This document shows, one piece after another, positions 1 through 8,921 of a stretch of 64,000 bases of DNA. The notes beneath the pieces are model-generated. The model searched no databases, was not told where the DNA came from, and was given only the letters and a program-made list of their open reading frames with translations. How positions within the stretch are numbered: position 1 is the first letter of the stretch; each line of letters begins with the position of its first letter. A program made the position numbers and the translations under genes. Source of the stretch: a virus; IMG/VR virus record IMGVR_UViG_3300031754_000002, positions 41,859-105,858 of that record. One strand, 5' to 3'.

Positions 1-784
1 TGCAGAATTTGATCGTCGCATTATCCGCCCCGATACCAACGAGGATTAGTTCACCGGGTTCCCATTCTTTGGCATCTTTGCGTTCCAGAGTAGCGACCAG
101 CTCGGGGAATTCTTTTTCTTTTGGTTCATACAATTCGGTGCCACTTGACACCGCGAGACATGTGTAAACGGCGGCTTTGGCGACCCCGCAGTCATACGCC
201 CAGGTCCGCACATGGCCGCTCACTGATTCAAAGACCATGTAGACCCGCAGTTTTTTCGCTTTCACCGGCACGACAAACAGCTCGTAATACACCTGCCACT
301 GGGTGGGAGCGAACGCGCCTATGACCTTTGCGTTACCCGTGATCTCTGGATAACAATGGCGGGTCATCGCCTCGATGCTCGACGGGCCGACTTCTCCCGT
401 GGTCCCTTTCGGCCCTTCCGGGCCAGTAGCGCCCGTTTCGCCCTTCCCGACAACCGCGAGGAATTTGCCTGCTTCCTTGGCGATGATCGTAACGATATAT
501 TCCTTTTCGCTGCCCGTCGCAAACGTCGGTTCCGTGCCGATCCAGGACAACCCTTCAAACGTCAGCGCATAGCCAGCAGCCCCCGTGTTGACGACCACCT
601 GTGCGATATATGGATAGCCTGGCGCATTTTCCGGGGCTGTGAACGTCAGCGCGCCAGTAGCTTTCGCCGTAAAGAAGTTGCCTTCGGCCAGGTTCAACGC
701 GTGCGAACCCGAGACATTCCCCAATGCCTTGAGACTCCGTTTTTCCACCGACACCGGCAGTTCGATCGGATTGCGGACAGCCAC
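1..784 (-). CDS. Collagen-like tail fibre or appendage protein, partial
   Basis: An open minus-strand frame starts at a GTG (784-782) behind a GGAGG ribosome site and runs off the left edge, giving at least 261 residues. It contains a short collagen-like stretch (GATGPEGPKGTTG), typical of phage fibres that trimerise and contact the host surface. Its first residues, MAVRNPIELPVSV, closely match the start of the protein encoded at 1025-2593, so the two share an N-terminal attachment segment. The fibre role is inferred; the C-terminus is outside the window. Confidence 0.7.
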   Translation of the reverse strand, partial: MAVRNPIELPVSVEKRSLKALGNVSGSHALNLAEGNFFTAKATGALTFTAPENAPGYPYIAQVVVNTGAAGYALTFEGLSWIGTEPTFATGSEKEYIVTIIAKEAGKFLAVVGKGETGATGPEGPKGTTGEVGPSSIEAMTRHCYPEITGNAKVIGAFAPTQWQVYYELFVVPVKAKKLRVYMVFESVSGHVRTWAYDCGVAKAAVYTCLAVSSGTELYEPKEKEFPELVATLERKDAKEWEPGELILVGIGADNATIKFC

Positions 785-785
785 C

Positions 786-1028
786 CTAGCCTCCCGCACG
801 CGCTTCGGCGCACGCCTCATCAACGAGCTGCGCCACCCGGCCAAAGTTCGCTCGGTAAATCGCCACGTCCCCCATAGGCTCCTCGCTGACTATCTCACCC
901 TCCGGGTTACGGCGCACGCCGATGAGCTGGCCCACGATCTTGAACGGCTCAAGCGGCATCTCCGCGACCGGGCTCTTAGCCTTGCGGGGCGACCGGGCGT
1001 TCGGCCTGCCCGTATGCGGCTGGCTCAT
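786..1028 (-). CDS. Small phage hypothetical protein (80 aa)
   Basis: This frame sits between two appendage genes, overlaps the stop of the upstream gene by four bases (ATGA) and ends just before the fibre gene start. The N-terminal third is basic (RPNARSPRKAK) and the rest is mixed with no transmembrane segment. I do not recognise a family. Position suggests a minor structural or chaperone-like role. Confidence 0.6.
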   Translation of the reverse strand: MSQPHTGRPNARSPRKAKSPVAEMPLEPFKIVGQLIGVRRNPEGEIVSEEPMGDVAIYRANFGRVAQLVDEACAEARAGG

Positions 1029-2593
1029 TCTGTTATTCCGATCCCTCTACTGTCGTTTATCAACGAATTGATGAGCTTTTTCAGCTCGTTGACCGCTTTG
1101 TTCGTCTTGTTCAGTTCAGTGTCGAGTTCTGTCACGAGGGCGACTGTGATCGTCGTCGAAAGTTCCGGTTCGGCATGGGTGCGGGCGGCCGTGGCGTACG
1201 TCTGTGTGTATTTCGCCGCACGTTCGACAGGTGCCACGCCAAACAGGCCGATGGCTTTTTCGCTAATCCTGAAAATGCTCGTCTTAGTCTGCGCTCCGAT
1301 GTGGAAGGTCTGGCCGGGCGTGAAGTTGAAGCCCGTGTCGCCTTTGACGGTGCCTGTGAGGAAGCCGCCCGTGGAGTTCGAGACGAACCACTTGGCGTTA
1401 CCGGTCACGTTGTGGATCTGCGCACTGAAGGCGCTGCTTTCCGCTGACCCGACCAGGAGGATCGGGTCGAGGTTGCGGACGCCGCCGAACAGTTCGAGCA
1501 GCGGCGTGACGGAGACCGGTGTTGCAGCCCCGATCACGACCTGTTGTTCCGTAGCTGGCGCTAGCCCCACGGCCTTTTCTGAGAGCCGCACGAGGGAGGT
1601 CTTAGTTTGCGCGCCGAAGTGGAACGTCTTCCCGGGCGTGAAGTTGATGCCCGTATCGCCCTGGACGGTCCCAACCAGGTATTGGTTGGCCGCGTTGCAC
1701 ACAAACAGCTTGAACTGGCCGCTCGCGTTACGCCAACGCGAAGAGTGCGAGGTCGAGGTGCCCGAGCCAACATCAAGGATCGGATCGATCGTCGAGGTCC
1801 CCGAGTAGACGACGAATAGCGGGCCCGCTTCTGGCGCTTCGAGCGCGCCGATCACGACCTGTCCCGCCCCCTGCGCGACGGCGAGCGACGCCGTCGAGTG
1901 CGTCCCGTTGACCTGTATCGAGGTCAGCGCTTCGGAGTCGTCACGAAAGCTCTGGCCGGTCACCGCTTCCTTATTGACGCCGATCCCGACCGCCCAGTGC
2001 GCAGCGGCGGTAGTATGGCCGATCTGTAGCCCGCAGCCAGAATCAGCTGTCCCGACCGGGTGCAGCCAGATACCACGGGTGCTAGACGCACCTTCTTTGT
2101 TGTAGATGCCGGCTGTTTCCGTCTCGTTGTCGCAGACCGTCTCGTTACCCACCGCGACACCTTCCGCAGATTCACGACGGCCGCTTGCGAAGATGCCCTG
2201 CCCCGACCGCGTGGATACCGCCGAGGATCGGCCGATGAAATAGCCACCAATCCCGTCAGCGTGTGACGCCGCCCCAACATACGTGCCATCCGTGGACGCG
2301 CCTCCAAACACGCCGATCGCCTGTGCTTGCGAGCCAGCTACCGCATGAGTGACCCCCGCGAGGGCCGCCAAACCATCGGCACCGTCCCCCGTAAACGCAG
2401 ATTCTAGGATTTTGGTGGTACGCGACGCCTTTGCCGCCGTCCCGAAAGCTTCATCAGGAGCCGCCGCTTTACCCAAGCTGATCGACAGATTGCGCTTAGG
2501 CGAAGCCTGGAAGATATGCACTTCTTCGCCCGTTTCAAGCTGACCACTAGTTATCACCGATGATGGCAGTTCAGCCGGGTTGCGCACCGCCAC
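1025..2593 (-). CDS. Putative tail or appendage protein with internal duplication (522 aa)
   Basis: The protein starts at a GTG behind GGAGGT. It is rich in Gly, Ala, Ser and Thr, as expected for a beta-rich fibre. Two copies of a block ending GAQTKTS and SEKA(V/I)GL lie roughly 100 residues apart in the C-terminal half, indicating an internal duplication. The last 60 residues form a heptad-like segment (ELDTELNKTNKAVNELKKL), a likely trimerising coiled coil. The first 13 residues resemble those of the fibre gene at 1-784. Receptor binding is an inference. Confidence 0.65.
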   Translation of the reverse strand: MAVRNPAELPSSVITSGQLETGEEVHIFQASPKRNLSISLGKAAAPDEAFGTAAKASRTTKILESAFTGDGADGLAALAGVTHAVAGSQAQAIGVFGGASTDGTYVGAASHADGIGGYFIGRSSAVSTRSGQGIFASGRRESAEGVAVGNETVCDNETETAGIYNKEGASSTRGIWLHPVGTADSGCGLQIGHTTAAAHWAVGIGVNKEAVTGQSFRDDSEALTSIQVNGTHSTASLAVAQGAGQVVIGALEAPEAGPLFVVYSGTSTIDPILDVGSGTSTSHSSRWRNASGQFKLFVCNAANQYLVGTVQGDTGINFTPGKTFHFGAQTKTSLVRLSEKAVGLAPATEQQVVIGAATPVSVTPLLELFGGVRNLDPILLVGSAESSAFSAQIHNVTGNAKWFVSNSTGGFLTGTVKGDTGFNFTPGQTFHIGAQTKTSIFRISEKAIGLFGVAPVERAAKYTQTYATAARTHAEPELSTTITVALVTELDTELNKTNKAVNELKKLINSLINDSRGIGITE

Positions 2594-2594
2594 C

Positions 2595-2894
2595 CTAAAC
2601 CTCCCTGACCGTCAACACGCTATTCGCCGCCGTAGCAATCGCGTTTACTGAGCCCGTCCACACCATCGGCCCCACCATCCCATTCCACGAGCCACCACCC
2701 GACGCCAAGAAAATCCCCTGTTTCAACACAGCCGCCCCACCAAGTTCCAGGTAGATCGACGCTGTAGACGCGTTCACGAGTTCCAGACCCTCACGAGCCA
2801 GGTTTTCAGCCACGACCGCCGTCGATGCTCCTTCCACTTCGACTTTCGGCCCCGCACTCGTCAGAATGTTGGCTTTGTTACCCGTGTCAGGCAT
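2595..2894 (-). CDS. Small head or tail structural protein (99 aa)
   Basis: The likely start is the ATG at 2894, just beyond the capsid stop. The sequence is a compact Ala/Gly/Val-rich fold with LELGGAAVLKQGIFL and WTGSVNAIATAANS, a pattern I associate with small beta-sandwich proteins encoded beside phage capsid and fibre genes. It probably decorates the head or plugs the tail, but no exact family is claimed. Confidence 0.6.
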   Translation of the reverse strand: MPDTGNKANILTSAGPKVEVEGASTAVVAENLAREGLELVNASTASIYLELGGAAVLKQGIFLASGGGSWNGMVGPMVWTGSVNAIATAANSVLTVREV

Positions 2895-2896
2895 GA

Positions 2897-4201
2897 CTAG
2901 TATTCCGCACTCACTTCTAGTCCACTGCCTTCCATATAGGCAAGGCCCGTCGGATAACGATGCAACGCTGCCGCATAGCCATGAAGCTGGAACCGTGCCT
3001 GCAACGTCCCGGACAGAACCTCCTTGAACACGCTCGTATGCTTCGGCGACTCGAACAACACACTGTCGGTCGGACGTGCGCACACAATCACGTCGCGGTT
3101 TTTCCCTGCCCCAAGAGTCGCAGGAATCGCATCTGACAAAAATGTCGGCCAGCCAAGGATCGGGGGAGCGACAGCAGGCCGCGAGTCATCGAACGTGTAC
3201 GCCACGGGAGGGAGCGCTTGATGCCCAGGAACCGCGAGAGGGAGGTTCTGCAAATCCTCAGCACCCCCGAGATAGCACCAGCGAGCGGTCCGCATCAACC
3301 ACACCTCCGGCGGACAGTTCCGTGCATCCCCCAGCTTTGCCGCGACCTGCGACAGCGCAGCGAACATTTCATAGCCCTGTTTACCCGTGTACTGCACTAC
3401 CGACACGCCACCCGCACCGGTAGTGAGATTCAGCACACCCGCGATTCGCTGGTTCGCTTTCCCCGTGCCAGTAAACAGCGACTCCTCAAGCCTGCGGTCA
3501 TAGGACTCCAACAGGTCCTTCAACACCACTACATCCAAGGCGGCAGTAGCCGGTGATTGTTCAAGCTGCTGCATCGAACAATCCGCCTGCCCCGCGAACG
3601 TCTCACACCACGATTCAACCGCCGCATCCGTGAAGTCCCGTTCCGGCGCAGGCGTGACATCAGATACTCCCGGCGCGTGAGTGCCTTCCACGATACGCGG
3701 CAGGTTCACTTCAACCACGCCCGTCGGCAAATCGAAAGTAGGGATCATGCTCGCGTAAACCCGCTTGGCCCTCGCGGCAGTGGCAAAATACTCATTGGCC
3801 CACCACGGCACCCCAAAAAACTCGCCACCAGTGACACGGCTAGGGTTCACACGAAACTCCGCGCCCTCAAGCCTCCGCTGCTGCAACCTTTCACTCTCAA
3901 CAGCAATCTCTTTGGCGTGACGCTCCAACCGTGCTCTCGCCCGCTGATCATTGCTGATCTGCGCACGCGCCACGTCCGCGAAGTAGCTTGCCTGCTCCTC
4001 GCGTGGAAGATGACCCTGAAAGCGTTCATACACCATCGGCTCACGACGTATCTCAACGCGCGGTGAAAGCCGCTGTAGCTCAGCATGGTACGCACGAGCG
4101 CTAACAACCGCTTCCGCCTCGATACGTGCCCGGACTTCGGCCGGGATCGCAGCGCCACGGTCCTCCTCGACAGTCTCGTCAAGCTCTAGCGTGTCGCTCA
4201 T
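2897..4201 (-). CDS. Major capsid protein, HK97 fold (434 aa)
   Basis: The gene follows the prohead protease with a 4-base overlap, the standard order for HK97-type heads. Residues 1-130 are helical and charged, like the delta or scaffold region removed by the protease. The rest matches the phage capsid pattern: a central acidic loop (EGTHAPGVSDVTPAPE), a helix LESYDRRLEESLFTGTG and a C-terminal beta-rich domain. Length is normal for the family. Assignment rests on order and overall pattern. Confidence 0.85.
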   Translation of the reverse strand: MSDTLELDETVEEDRGAAIPAEVRARIEAEAVVSARAYHAELQRLSPRVEIRREPMVYERFQGHLPREEQASYFADVARAQISNDQRARARLERHAKEIAVESERLQQRRLEGAEFRVNPSRVTGGEFFGVPWWANEYFATAARAKRVYASMIPTFDLPTGVVEVNLPRIVEGTHAPGVSDVTPAPERDFTDAAVESWCETFAGQADCSMQQLEQSPATAALDVVVLKDLLESYDRRLEESLFTGTGKANQRIAGVLNLTTGAGGVSVVQYTGKQGYEMFAALSQVAAKLGDARNCPPEVWLMRTARWCYLGGAEDLQNLPLAVPGHQALPPVAYTFDDSRPAVAPPILGWPTFLSDAIPATLGAGKNRDVIVCARPTDSVLFESPKHTSVFKEVLSGTLQARFQLHGYAAALHRYPTGLAYMEGSGLEVSAEY

Positions 4202-5979
4202 CGCGCCAACCTCAACATGTCCAGTTCCTGCTCAGCACGACGCGTCAGATCAACCACAACAGCCGAGCGACCGTTCGTCTCCTCACTGTCATCAGCACCC
4301 TGAGCCTCATCAGCCTTACCGAGCGCGGTAGCAGCCGCTTCCAAAGCCTTCGTGACCTTCTCGTCGGACGGACTGTCCATATCACCGGTCTGTTCGGCTA
4401 GCGCCTTAGCAACAGCCTCTTTCGCCTCGTCGATCGAGTCAGACACACCCTCGTCAGCATCGTCTCTGGCCTCAGCCTCATACTCGGCGCGTAGCTCACG
4501 CACGCGCTCCGTGTACTCCTCGCCCTTCGCCGCTGCCTTCGCTTCCAGGCCCTCCCAGAACGATGCAGGCTCAGACTCCGACGGCAGTAGACCCGAAAGC
4601 TCGTCTCCGGCCTCCGCGAGCTTATCCACCAAGCCCTGAATCAACTGTTCCTTCGCAGACGACAACGCTTTACCCGCACGGAACTCATACTCGCCATCCG
4701 TTGAGCGAATACTTGTCGTGCTACCCGTTGACGGTGATGCGCCGAATGTGACGGCACTCACATCTCCGCCGTGCAAGGTCACACCCTTCACTTTGCGGTC
4801 AGTTAGCTCATCATTCCAGTCATCATCGGTGCAGCGAAACGCGAAACTCATCTGATCCACGAGCCCGCGCTCCATCTTCAGCTTTAGCCTCTGTGCATCC
4901 ACGTCCCGCGGGTCAAAGGTCGCGTTCACGAGCAGCCCCTTGGATGTTTCCTCCAGCCTCAACGTGCCCGGAATGTCCGAGTCCTTACGTTCCGTTCGTG
5001 CAAGCGGCAAGCCTTCGTGTTCCACTCGAAACACGCAATCCGGTTCCTCTTTCAATGTGCGGCGAAAACTGCCACGGGAAATAGTCTCCGTGAAGCCACC
5101 AACCGAATATGGCACATCAAAAAGTGACGCATATCCTTCAAAATGGAACATGCCATCATCGTCTTCGCTGCCGTCCCGGAACTCACATTCACGCACCGAG
5201 AACTGCCGGTGCTCCAAGCCCTTCGCGTTACGCAGATTTTCGACCCGCCGCTTACGCAGCTCAAACTGTGCGGCGCTACGCGAATCCTTCTCGATTTCGC
5301 CCGTGCCATCACAATCCGGGCACTCCTTACCCTTCACCTTGCCACTACCATCACACGTCGGGCACGTTTCCATGTCCTCAGTGTCGTTTTCCACCGCACG
5401 CCGACCATTCGCCTCCGGCGCATATGTGGTGACACGCCGCACCTTCTTAGGCGTCCCCAACGTCACATTATCATCGGCGTCCACCATGTACGTCACCTGC
5501 CACAACACGTCTTCGCGTTCATACACCGCCCACTCGTCAGTCATGTCCGAGATGTAGACGTAGGAATATTCGCCCTTTTTAGGCTTCGGGAGCGATTCGA
5601 CTATCGCCTGCTGCACCATCTGGCGACGGTCATTGTAGGTTTCGCGCTCCTCAAGCGTTGACCACACCGACTTTTCTTCTTTCAGCGATCCATCACTAGA
5701 CCAATTGTCGGGTATGAGCGAACTGAGTTTCAGCGCCTTGGCACGCTTAATGATGTGCGCACGGATTGAGTCATGGCTCGCATCTCCACGTCCGACCGCT
5801 TTGATCGCTTTTTTTAGGTCGTCTTCGTCCCCGATCGGGTACGAGCCATCGGCCATTGCTTCGCCTTTTTTTGCCATTTCGTCACGGTCGGCCTTCTTGT
5901 ACTTCGCGCGCCACTCCCGCTCAAGTGACCGTTCGACCGTCACGATGTCAGTCTCGACCGGCTCAGTCTCAACACCCAT
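4198..5979 (-). CDS. Multidomain prohead protease (593 aa)
   Basis: The ATG at 5979 follows a strong AAGGAGG site and is preferred over an upstream in-frame ATG at 6036. Residues about 25-100 form a helical module (KKGEAMADGSYPIGDEDDL) common at the start of actinophage proteases. Around residue 205 there is a DnaJ-like zinc knuckle pair (CPTCDGSG, CPDCDGTG). The HK97 protease domain follows, with catalytic His in FRVEHEGLP and Ser in VDQMSFAFR. The acidic helical C-terminus (about 440-593) looks like built-in scaffold. The enzyme processes the capsid protein encoded next. Confidence 0.88.
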   Translation of the reverse strand: MGVETEPVETDIVTVERSLEREWRAKYKKADRDEMAKKGEAMADGSYPIGDEDDLKKAIKAVGRGDASHDSIRAHIIKRAKALKLSSLIPDNWSSDGSLKEEKSVWSTLEERETYNDRRQMVQQAIVESLPKPKKGEYSYVYISDMTDEWAVYEREDVLWQVTYMVDADDNVTLGTPKKVRRVTTYAPEANGRRAVENDTEDMETCPTCDGSGKVKGKECPDCDGTGEIEKDSRSAAQFELRKRRVENLRNAKGLEHRQFSVRECEFRDGSEDDDGMFHFEGYASLFDVPYSVGGFTETISRGSFRRTLKEEPDCVFRVEHEGLPLARTERKDSDIPGTLRLEETSKGLLVNATFDPRDVDAQRLKLKMERGLVDQMSFAFRCTDDDWNDELTDRKVKGVTLHGGDVSAVTFGASPSTGSTTSIRSTDGEYEFRAGKALSSAKEQLIQGLVDKLAEAGDELSGLLPSESEPASFWEGLEAKAAAKGEEYTERVRELRAEYEAEARDDADEGVSDSIDEAKEAVAKALAEQTGDMDSPSDEKVTKALEAAATALGKADEAQGADDSEETNGRSAVVVDLTRRAEQELDMLRLAR

Positions 5980-6038
5980 GCGGACCTCCTTCGGAAACGA
6001 AAAGCCCGCAATTTGCGGGAAGTGAGCACAACGCACCT

Positions 6039-6054
6039 GTTAGCGTGTGCTAAC
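6039..6054. promoter_or_regulatory. Palindromic operator candidate between divergent operons
   Basis: GTTAGC and GCTAAC flank four bases (GTGT), making a perfect 16-bp palindrome. It lies between the leftward head operon and the rightward RHH gene starting at 6067. Dimeric RHH repressors bind such sites, so autoregulation is a reasonable inference. A second hairpin, CCCGCA/TGCGGG, lies just to the left. Confidence 0.45.
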
Positions 6055-6066
6055 GTCTGCGCGAAT

Positions 6067-6228
6067 GTGAAACAAACTGGGCTTCGACTAGAAGATGATC
6101 TACTTGCGCGGGTAGAAGCTGCTCGTGGTGACGTGCCACGTGAAGTGTTCCTTCGTCGCGCAATCGAACTTATGCTCAACACTAAACGAGAGGACTCCGA
6201 TGGCAGCACGACCCGCACTGGTTCCTGA
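6067..6228 (+). CDS. Ribbon-helix-helix (CopG/Arc-like) regulator (53 aa)
   Basis: The GTG at 6067 is the start that gives the canonical RHH architecture: a beta strand (QTGLRLEDDLL) followed by two helices (ARVEAARG and PREVFLRRAIELML). Upstream in-frame codons give an unlikely Cys-rich leader. The gene opens the rightward accessory operon next to a palindromic operator. Confidence 0.65.
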   Translation: MKQTGLRLEDDLLARVEAARGDVPREVFLRRAIELMLNTKREDSDGSTTRTGS

Positions 6229-6730
6229 ATCCGGCCCGTATGAGATTCTGCAAGGACTCATAGCCGAGGTGCTAGCCAACGGTGACTTTGTACCTGCGGA
6301 GGAAGCCCTGCGTATCGACAGGCTCATGCGCGAGAAGCATCCAAGACAACATGCTGCGTTTTTGGAGGCCCAGTCCTATCGCCTTTACTACGAGATACTG
6401 CAAGGTGCCTACCAAAGCCAGCGGCAGCGTTCGCGTCACCACGCTCCCGCTAGTGAATTCGGCCGACGTGCTACCGGCAAGCACGATGATGTCTCAGTGT
6501 TTATAACGTGGCGCTGCAAGGTAGACGATGCCAACACTCAGCGAACGATCGGCGACATGACCGGAGCCGATCATCTCTATGTCGCCGACAGCTATCGCGG
6601 CGATAAGCAACGCGCAGCGATGCTAGAGGCATTTCACCGTGCAGTCGCAAAGAAGGCTGGTAGGCGCAAAACAAGCGAGGTCTTTTCAGAGGACCAGTTC
6701 CTCGCACTCTACGAAAGCATCGCTAAATAG
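6200..6730 (+). CDS. Phage hypothetical protein (176 aa)
   Basis: The ATG at 6200 is preceded by GAGAGGA and overlaps the end of the RHH gene in another frame, so the two are probably translationally coupled. The protein is soluble and mostly helical, with a C-terminal basic segment (VAKKAGRRKTS). No catalytic motif or known family was recognised. Confidence 0.65.
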   Translation: MAARPALVPESGPYEILQGLIAEVLANGDFVPAEEALRIDRLMREKHPRQHAAFLEAQSYRLYYEILQGAYQSQRQRSRHHAPASEFGRRATGKHDDVSVFITWRCKVDDANTQRTIGDMTGADHLYVADSYRGDKQRAAMLEAFHRAVAKKAGRRKTSEVFSEDQFLALYESIAK

Positions 6731-6913
6731 CACGACGGCCCTTGTTGACTGGCCCAGCCGTTGCACCTCCCCGCTGCCTTTCCGACTCCGCTGCCCACAC
6801 TGCTCCTGCCCCGCCCCACGCTCCCGACTCGTCATCACAGCTCCCAGCCGAACAGGCCTGCCCAATCCTCCCGACCTCCTGAACTATTACTAACCAAAAC
6901 ACGAAAGGCCAAC
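6731..6913 (+). promoter_or_regulatory. C-rich, G-poor untranslated leader
   Basis: About 180 bases with no good reading frame are strongly pyrimidine-rich on the plus strand, with C far exceeding G. Such stretches are typical of Rho utilisation sites. An AAAGG site close to the next ATG ends the region. Rho dependence is inferred from composition only. Confidence 0.35.
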
Positions 6914-7627
6914 ATGACCAGCATATTCGAGCCATACCGGCGCAAGAATTATCCGTATGTATTCGTCGCCTCGATCCACCTGCACACGATCGCGGGCGGC
7001 GTGCCCCTAAACGAGACAATTCTTGAGGGACACCTCAAGCGCAAGACCGCCGCACCCGATGACCTAATTCGCTCCGAGGTCGCCTCAATCATGGTCGAGG
7101 AGGGACTAAGTGCCGATGAGGCCATTGAGCGTGCCGCGAAACGCAAGGGCCTTGTGGGCTTTGCGAAGGACAGCAACGGCCTTTATGTGCGCGGCTTTCA
7201 AGTCAAGGCGATGCTTGTAGAATCGGCGTGCATCGCTGCCGCCGAGGGACGCATCCCGAAGAAATGGGGCCAAATGTCCGAGCAAGGAAAGGCACTCAAG
7301 AGTTGGTTTCCCGAGCATGTGTTTGTTCTCGATGACCGGATTCACCTCGGCGTGGACGAGCCCACCGAAATTCCACAGTCGTTTATACACAAGGTAGGCC
7401 CGAAGGGGCCGATGAGCGCTATCCAGTACACGGAGCTCGTCCGCGATGCCGACGTATCCTTCGCGGTCGAGACAGACCACGACTTTCCCGAGGATGTTTG
7501 GGCCGCGATTTGGCTCACAGCCGAGCGTAACGGCCTTGGCGCATCACGCAAGCTCGGCTATGGCACTTTTGAGAGCCGCAAATGGCAGAAAATGTCATCC
7601 CGTACCCGTAAACTTAAGGCCGCATAA
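6914..7627 (+). CDS. Phage protein with RAMP-like glycine-rich loop (237 aa)
   Basis: The ATG at 6914 follows CGAAAGG. The most distinctive part is near the C-terminus, where ERNGLGASRKLGYGTFE resembles the glycine-rich loop of RAMP (Cas6/Cas7-type) RNA-binding folds. The N-terminal segment (VFVASIHLHTIAG) could be the first beta strand of such a ferredoxin-like fold. No other CRISPR component or repeat array was found nearby, so a CRISPR role is not claimed; an RNA-binding role is only a suggestion. Confidence 0.6.
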   Translation: MTSIFEPYRRKNYPYVFVASIHLHTIAGGVPLNETILEGHLKRKTAAPDDLIRSEVASIMVEEGLSADEAIERAAKRKGLVGFAKDSNGLYVRGFQVKAMLVESACIAAAEGRIPKKWGQMSEQGKALKSWFPEHVFVLDDRIHLGVDEPTEIPQSFIHKVGPKGPMSAIQYTELVRDADVSFAVETDHDFPEDVWAAIWLTAERNGLGASRKLGYGTFESRKWQKMSSRTRKLKAA

Positions 7628-7883
7628 TCTCTCGACACCGCCCGCTCGAAACACCGCACGAACCTGTCAGCCCATCCGACCAGTCAAACCAATCCGTCGC
7701 GCCTCGATACTATGCGCCGCACCCGACATTCCTCCTCGTCGATACCCCTCGGCCCCGCCTATCTCCCCATCCCTTCCGACAGCCCCCCGTCGCCCTCGCC
7801 CTCACAGTACGCCCCCTCTCTCTCGACACCCCTGCCGCGACACTCCGCACCCCTCCGCTTCCGACTAACCGAAAGGACCACCG
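7628..7883 (+). promoter_or_regulatory. Second C-rich, G-poor leader
   Basis: About 255 bases dominated by C and T on the plus strand (runs such as CCCCCTCTCTCTC) separate two plus-strand genes. Short ORFs here have no ribosome site. It has the same character as the leader at 6731-6913 and may act through Rho or as a long 5' leader. It ends with GAAAGGACC before the next ATG. Confidence 0.35.
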
Positions 7884-8921
7884 ATGACCGATGAGCCGAG
7901 TCGAAGCGACGAGATCAAGCACGTAGAAGGAGAGCTAAAGTCCCTTGCGAACCAAGTGGGCGTTGCGATAGGGCGTCTCCGTGCATTGCTCGGGGACGAG
8001 TTCGTCAAGAAGGTCCATGCCGCCGTGACTGGACGAGTTGCCTTTGACGAGGCGCAGCCGCTCACAGATGCGGATGCACGGGCATGGAGCGAGGCGAACC
8101 CCGGCAAGCAGGTACGTTTTACGGTGGAGTCCGAGGTCAAGCCCACAGGCGCCCGAAAGTTGGATGACTGGCTGGACGTGAAGGCACCCAAGGGCACCGT
8201 CGAGATCCGCAGCAATGAGATCAAGGAACTGGAGAAACAGCTAAAGGCGATCCCCGGTAAACTCACCGTTGCGGAGCTAGGCTGGATTCACAATCGTCTT
8301 GGCGAACTCTATAGGATGCCGGTGAAGGGCAACGCGGCACAGCAATCCTTTGCGCAAGCCTTCGGTATGGCACCATCGGAAATACATACGATCGAGGACG
8401 CGATTGTTGAGCTAGCCGACAAGCTCGGCGAGATGCGCACGGACATTACATCGCTCCGTCAGACCGTGGGCGAGCTGCAAACCCCGTTTGAGCCATACGA
8501 GCCGCCAGTGCTCGCCAAGATACTTCGTCCGCATCTGCTCGCGCTAGACGATCACGGTGAGGACGAGTGGGCTGAGGGATCGTTCGGCTGGGGTGAGTGT
8601 TTGTGGGTGCCCGGCAAGGTGGGCATTGATGTGACGGAGATCAAGGTTGAGGCGCTGGCCGCCGGGACGGACAATATACACGGCGCGCAAGTGAAAACCT
8701 ACGCCACCTATCGTGAAGACCACCACGATACCACACAGCGCGAACTTGTTGAGTGCATCGCGCGGGAGGCAGCTAAGCGGAACGCAACTGTTGTGTATCT
8801 CAGTAAGCCGGCGCATCGCCATATCCACGGCGACTATCCTGGCGACACGCCGCGTTTCCTACAGCACTGGTGTTATGCGGCGTTTTTGAGTGCGGCCCGC
8901 GCCGCCGGAGACGAGCAGTGA
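7884..8921 (+). CDS. Phage hypothetical protein (345 aa)
   Basis: The ATG at 7884 follows GAAAGGACC. The N-terminal part is helical with alternating charges, including a coiled-coil candidate near residues 165-205 (VELADKLGEMRTDITSLRQ). The C-terminal third is globular with conserved-looking aromatic residues (GWGECLWVPGKVG). No family is recognised. It is co-directional and overlapping with the next gene. Confidence 0.65.
   Translation: MTDEPSRSDEIKHVEGELKSLANQVGVAIGRLRALLGDEFVKKVHAAVTGRVAFDEAQPLTDADARAWSEANPGKQVRFTVESEVKPTGARKLDDWLDVKAPKGTVEIRSNEIKELEKQLKAIPGKLTVAELGWIHNRLGELYRMPVKGNAAQQSFAQAFGMAPSEIHTIEDAIVELADKLGEMRTDITSLRQTVGELQTPFEPYEPPVLAKILRPHLLALDDHGEDEWAEGSFGWGECLWVPGKVGIDVTEIKVEALAAGTDNIHGAQVKTYATYREDHHDTTQRELVECIAREAAKRNATVVYLSKPAHRHIHGDYPGDTPRFLQHWCYAAFLSAARAAGDEQ

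Noticed and set aside
639-1808. 389-residue plus-strand ORF at the left end
   Set aside because: Antisense to two well-supported appendage genes with ribosome sites.
6914-7627. CRISPR-Cas locus
   Set aside because: No repeat-spacer array and no other cas-like gene in the window; only a RAMP-like loop was seen.
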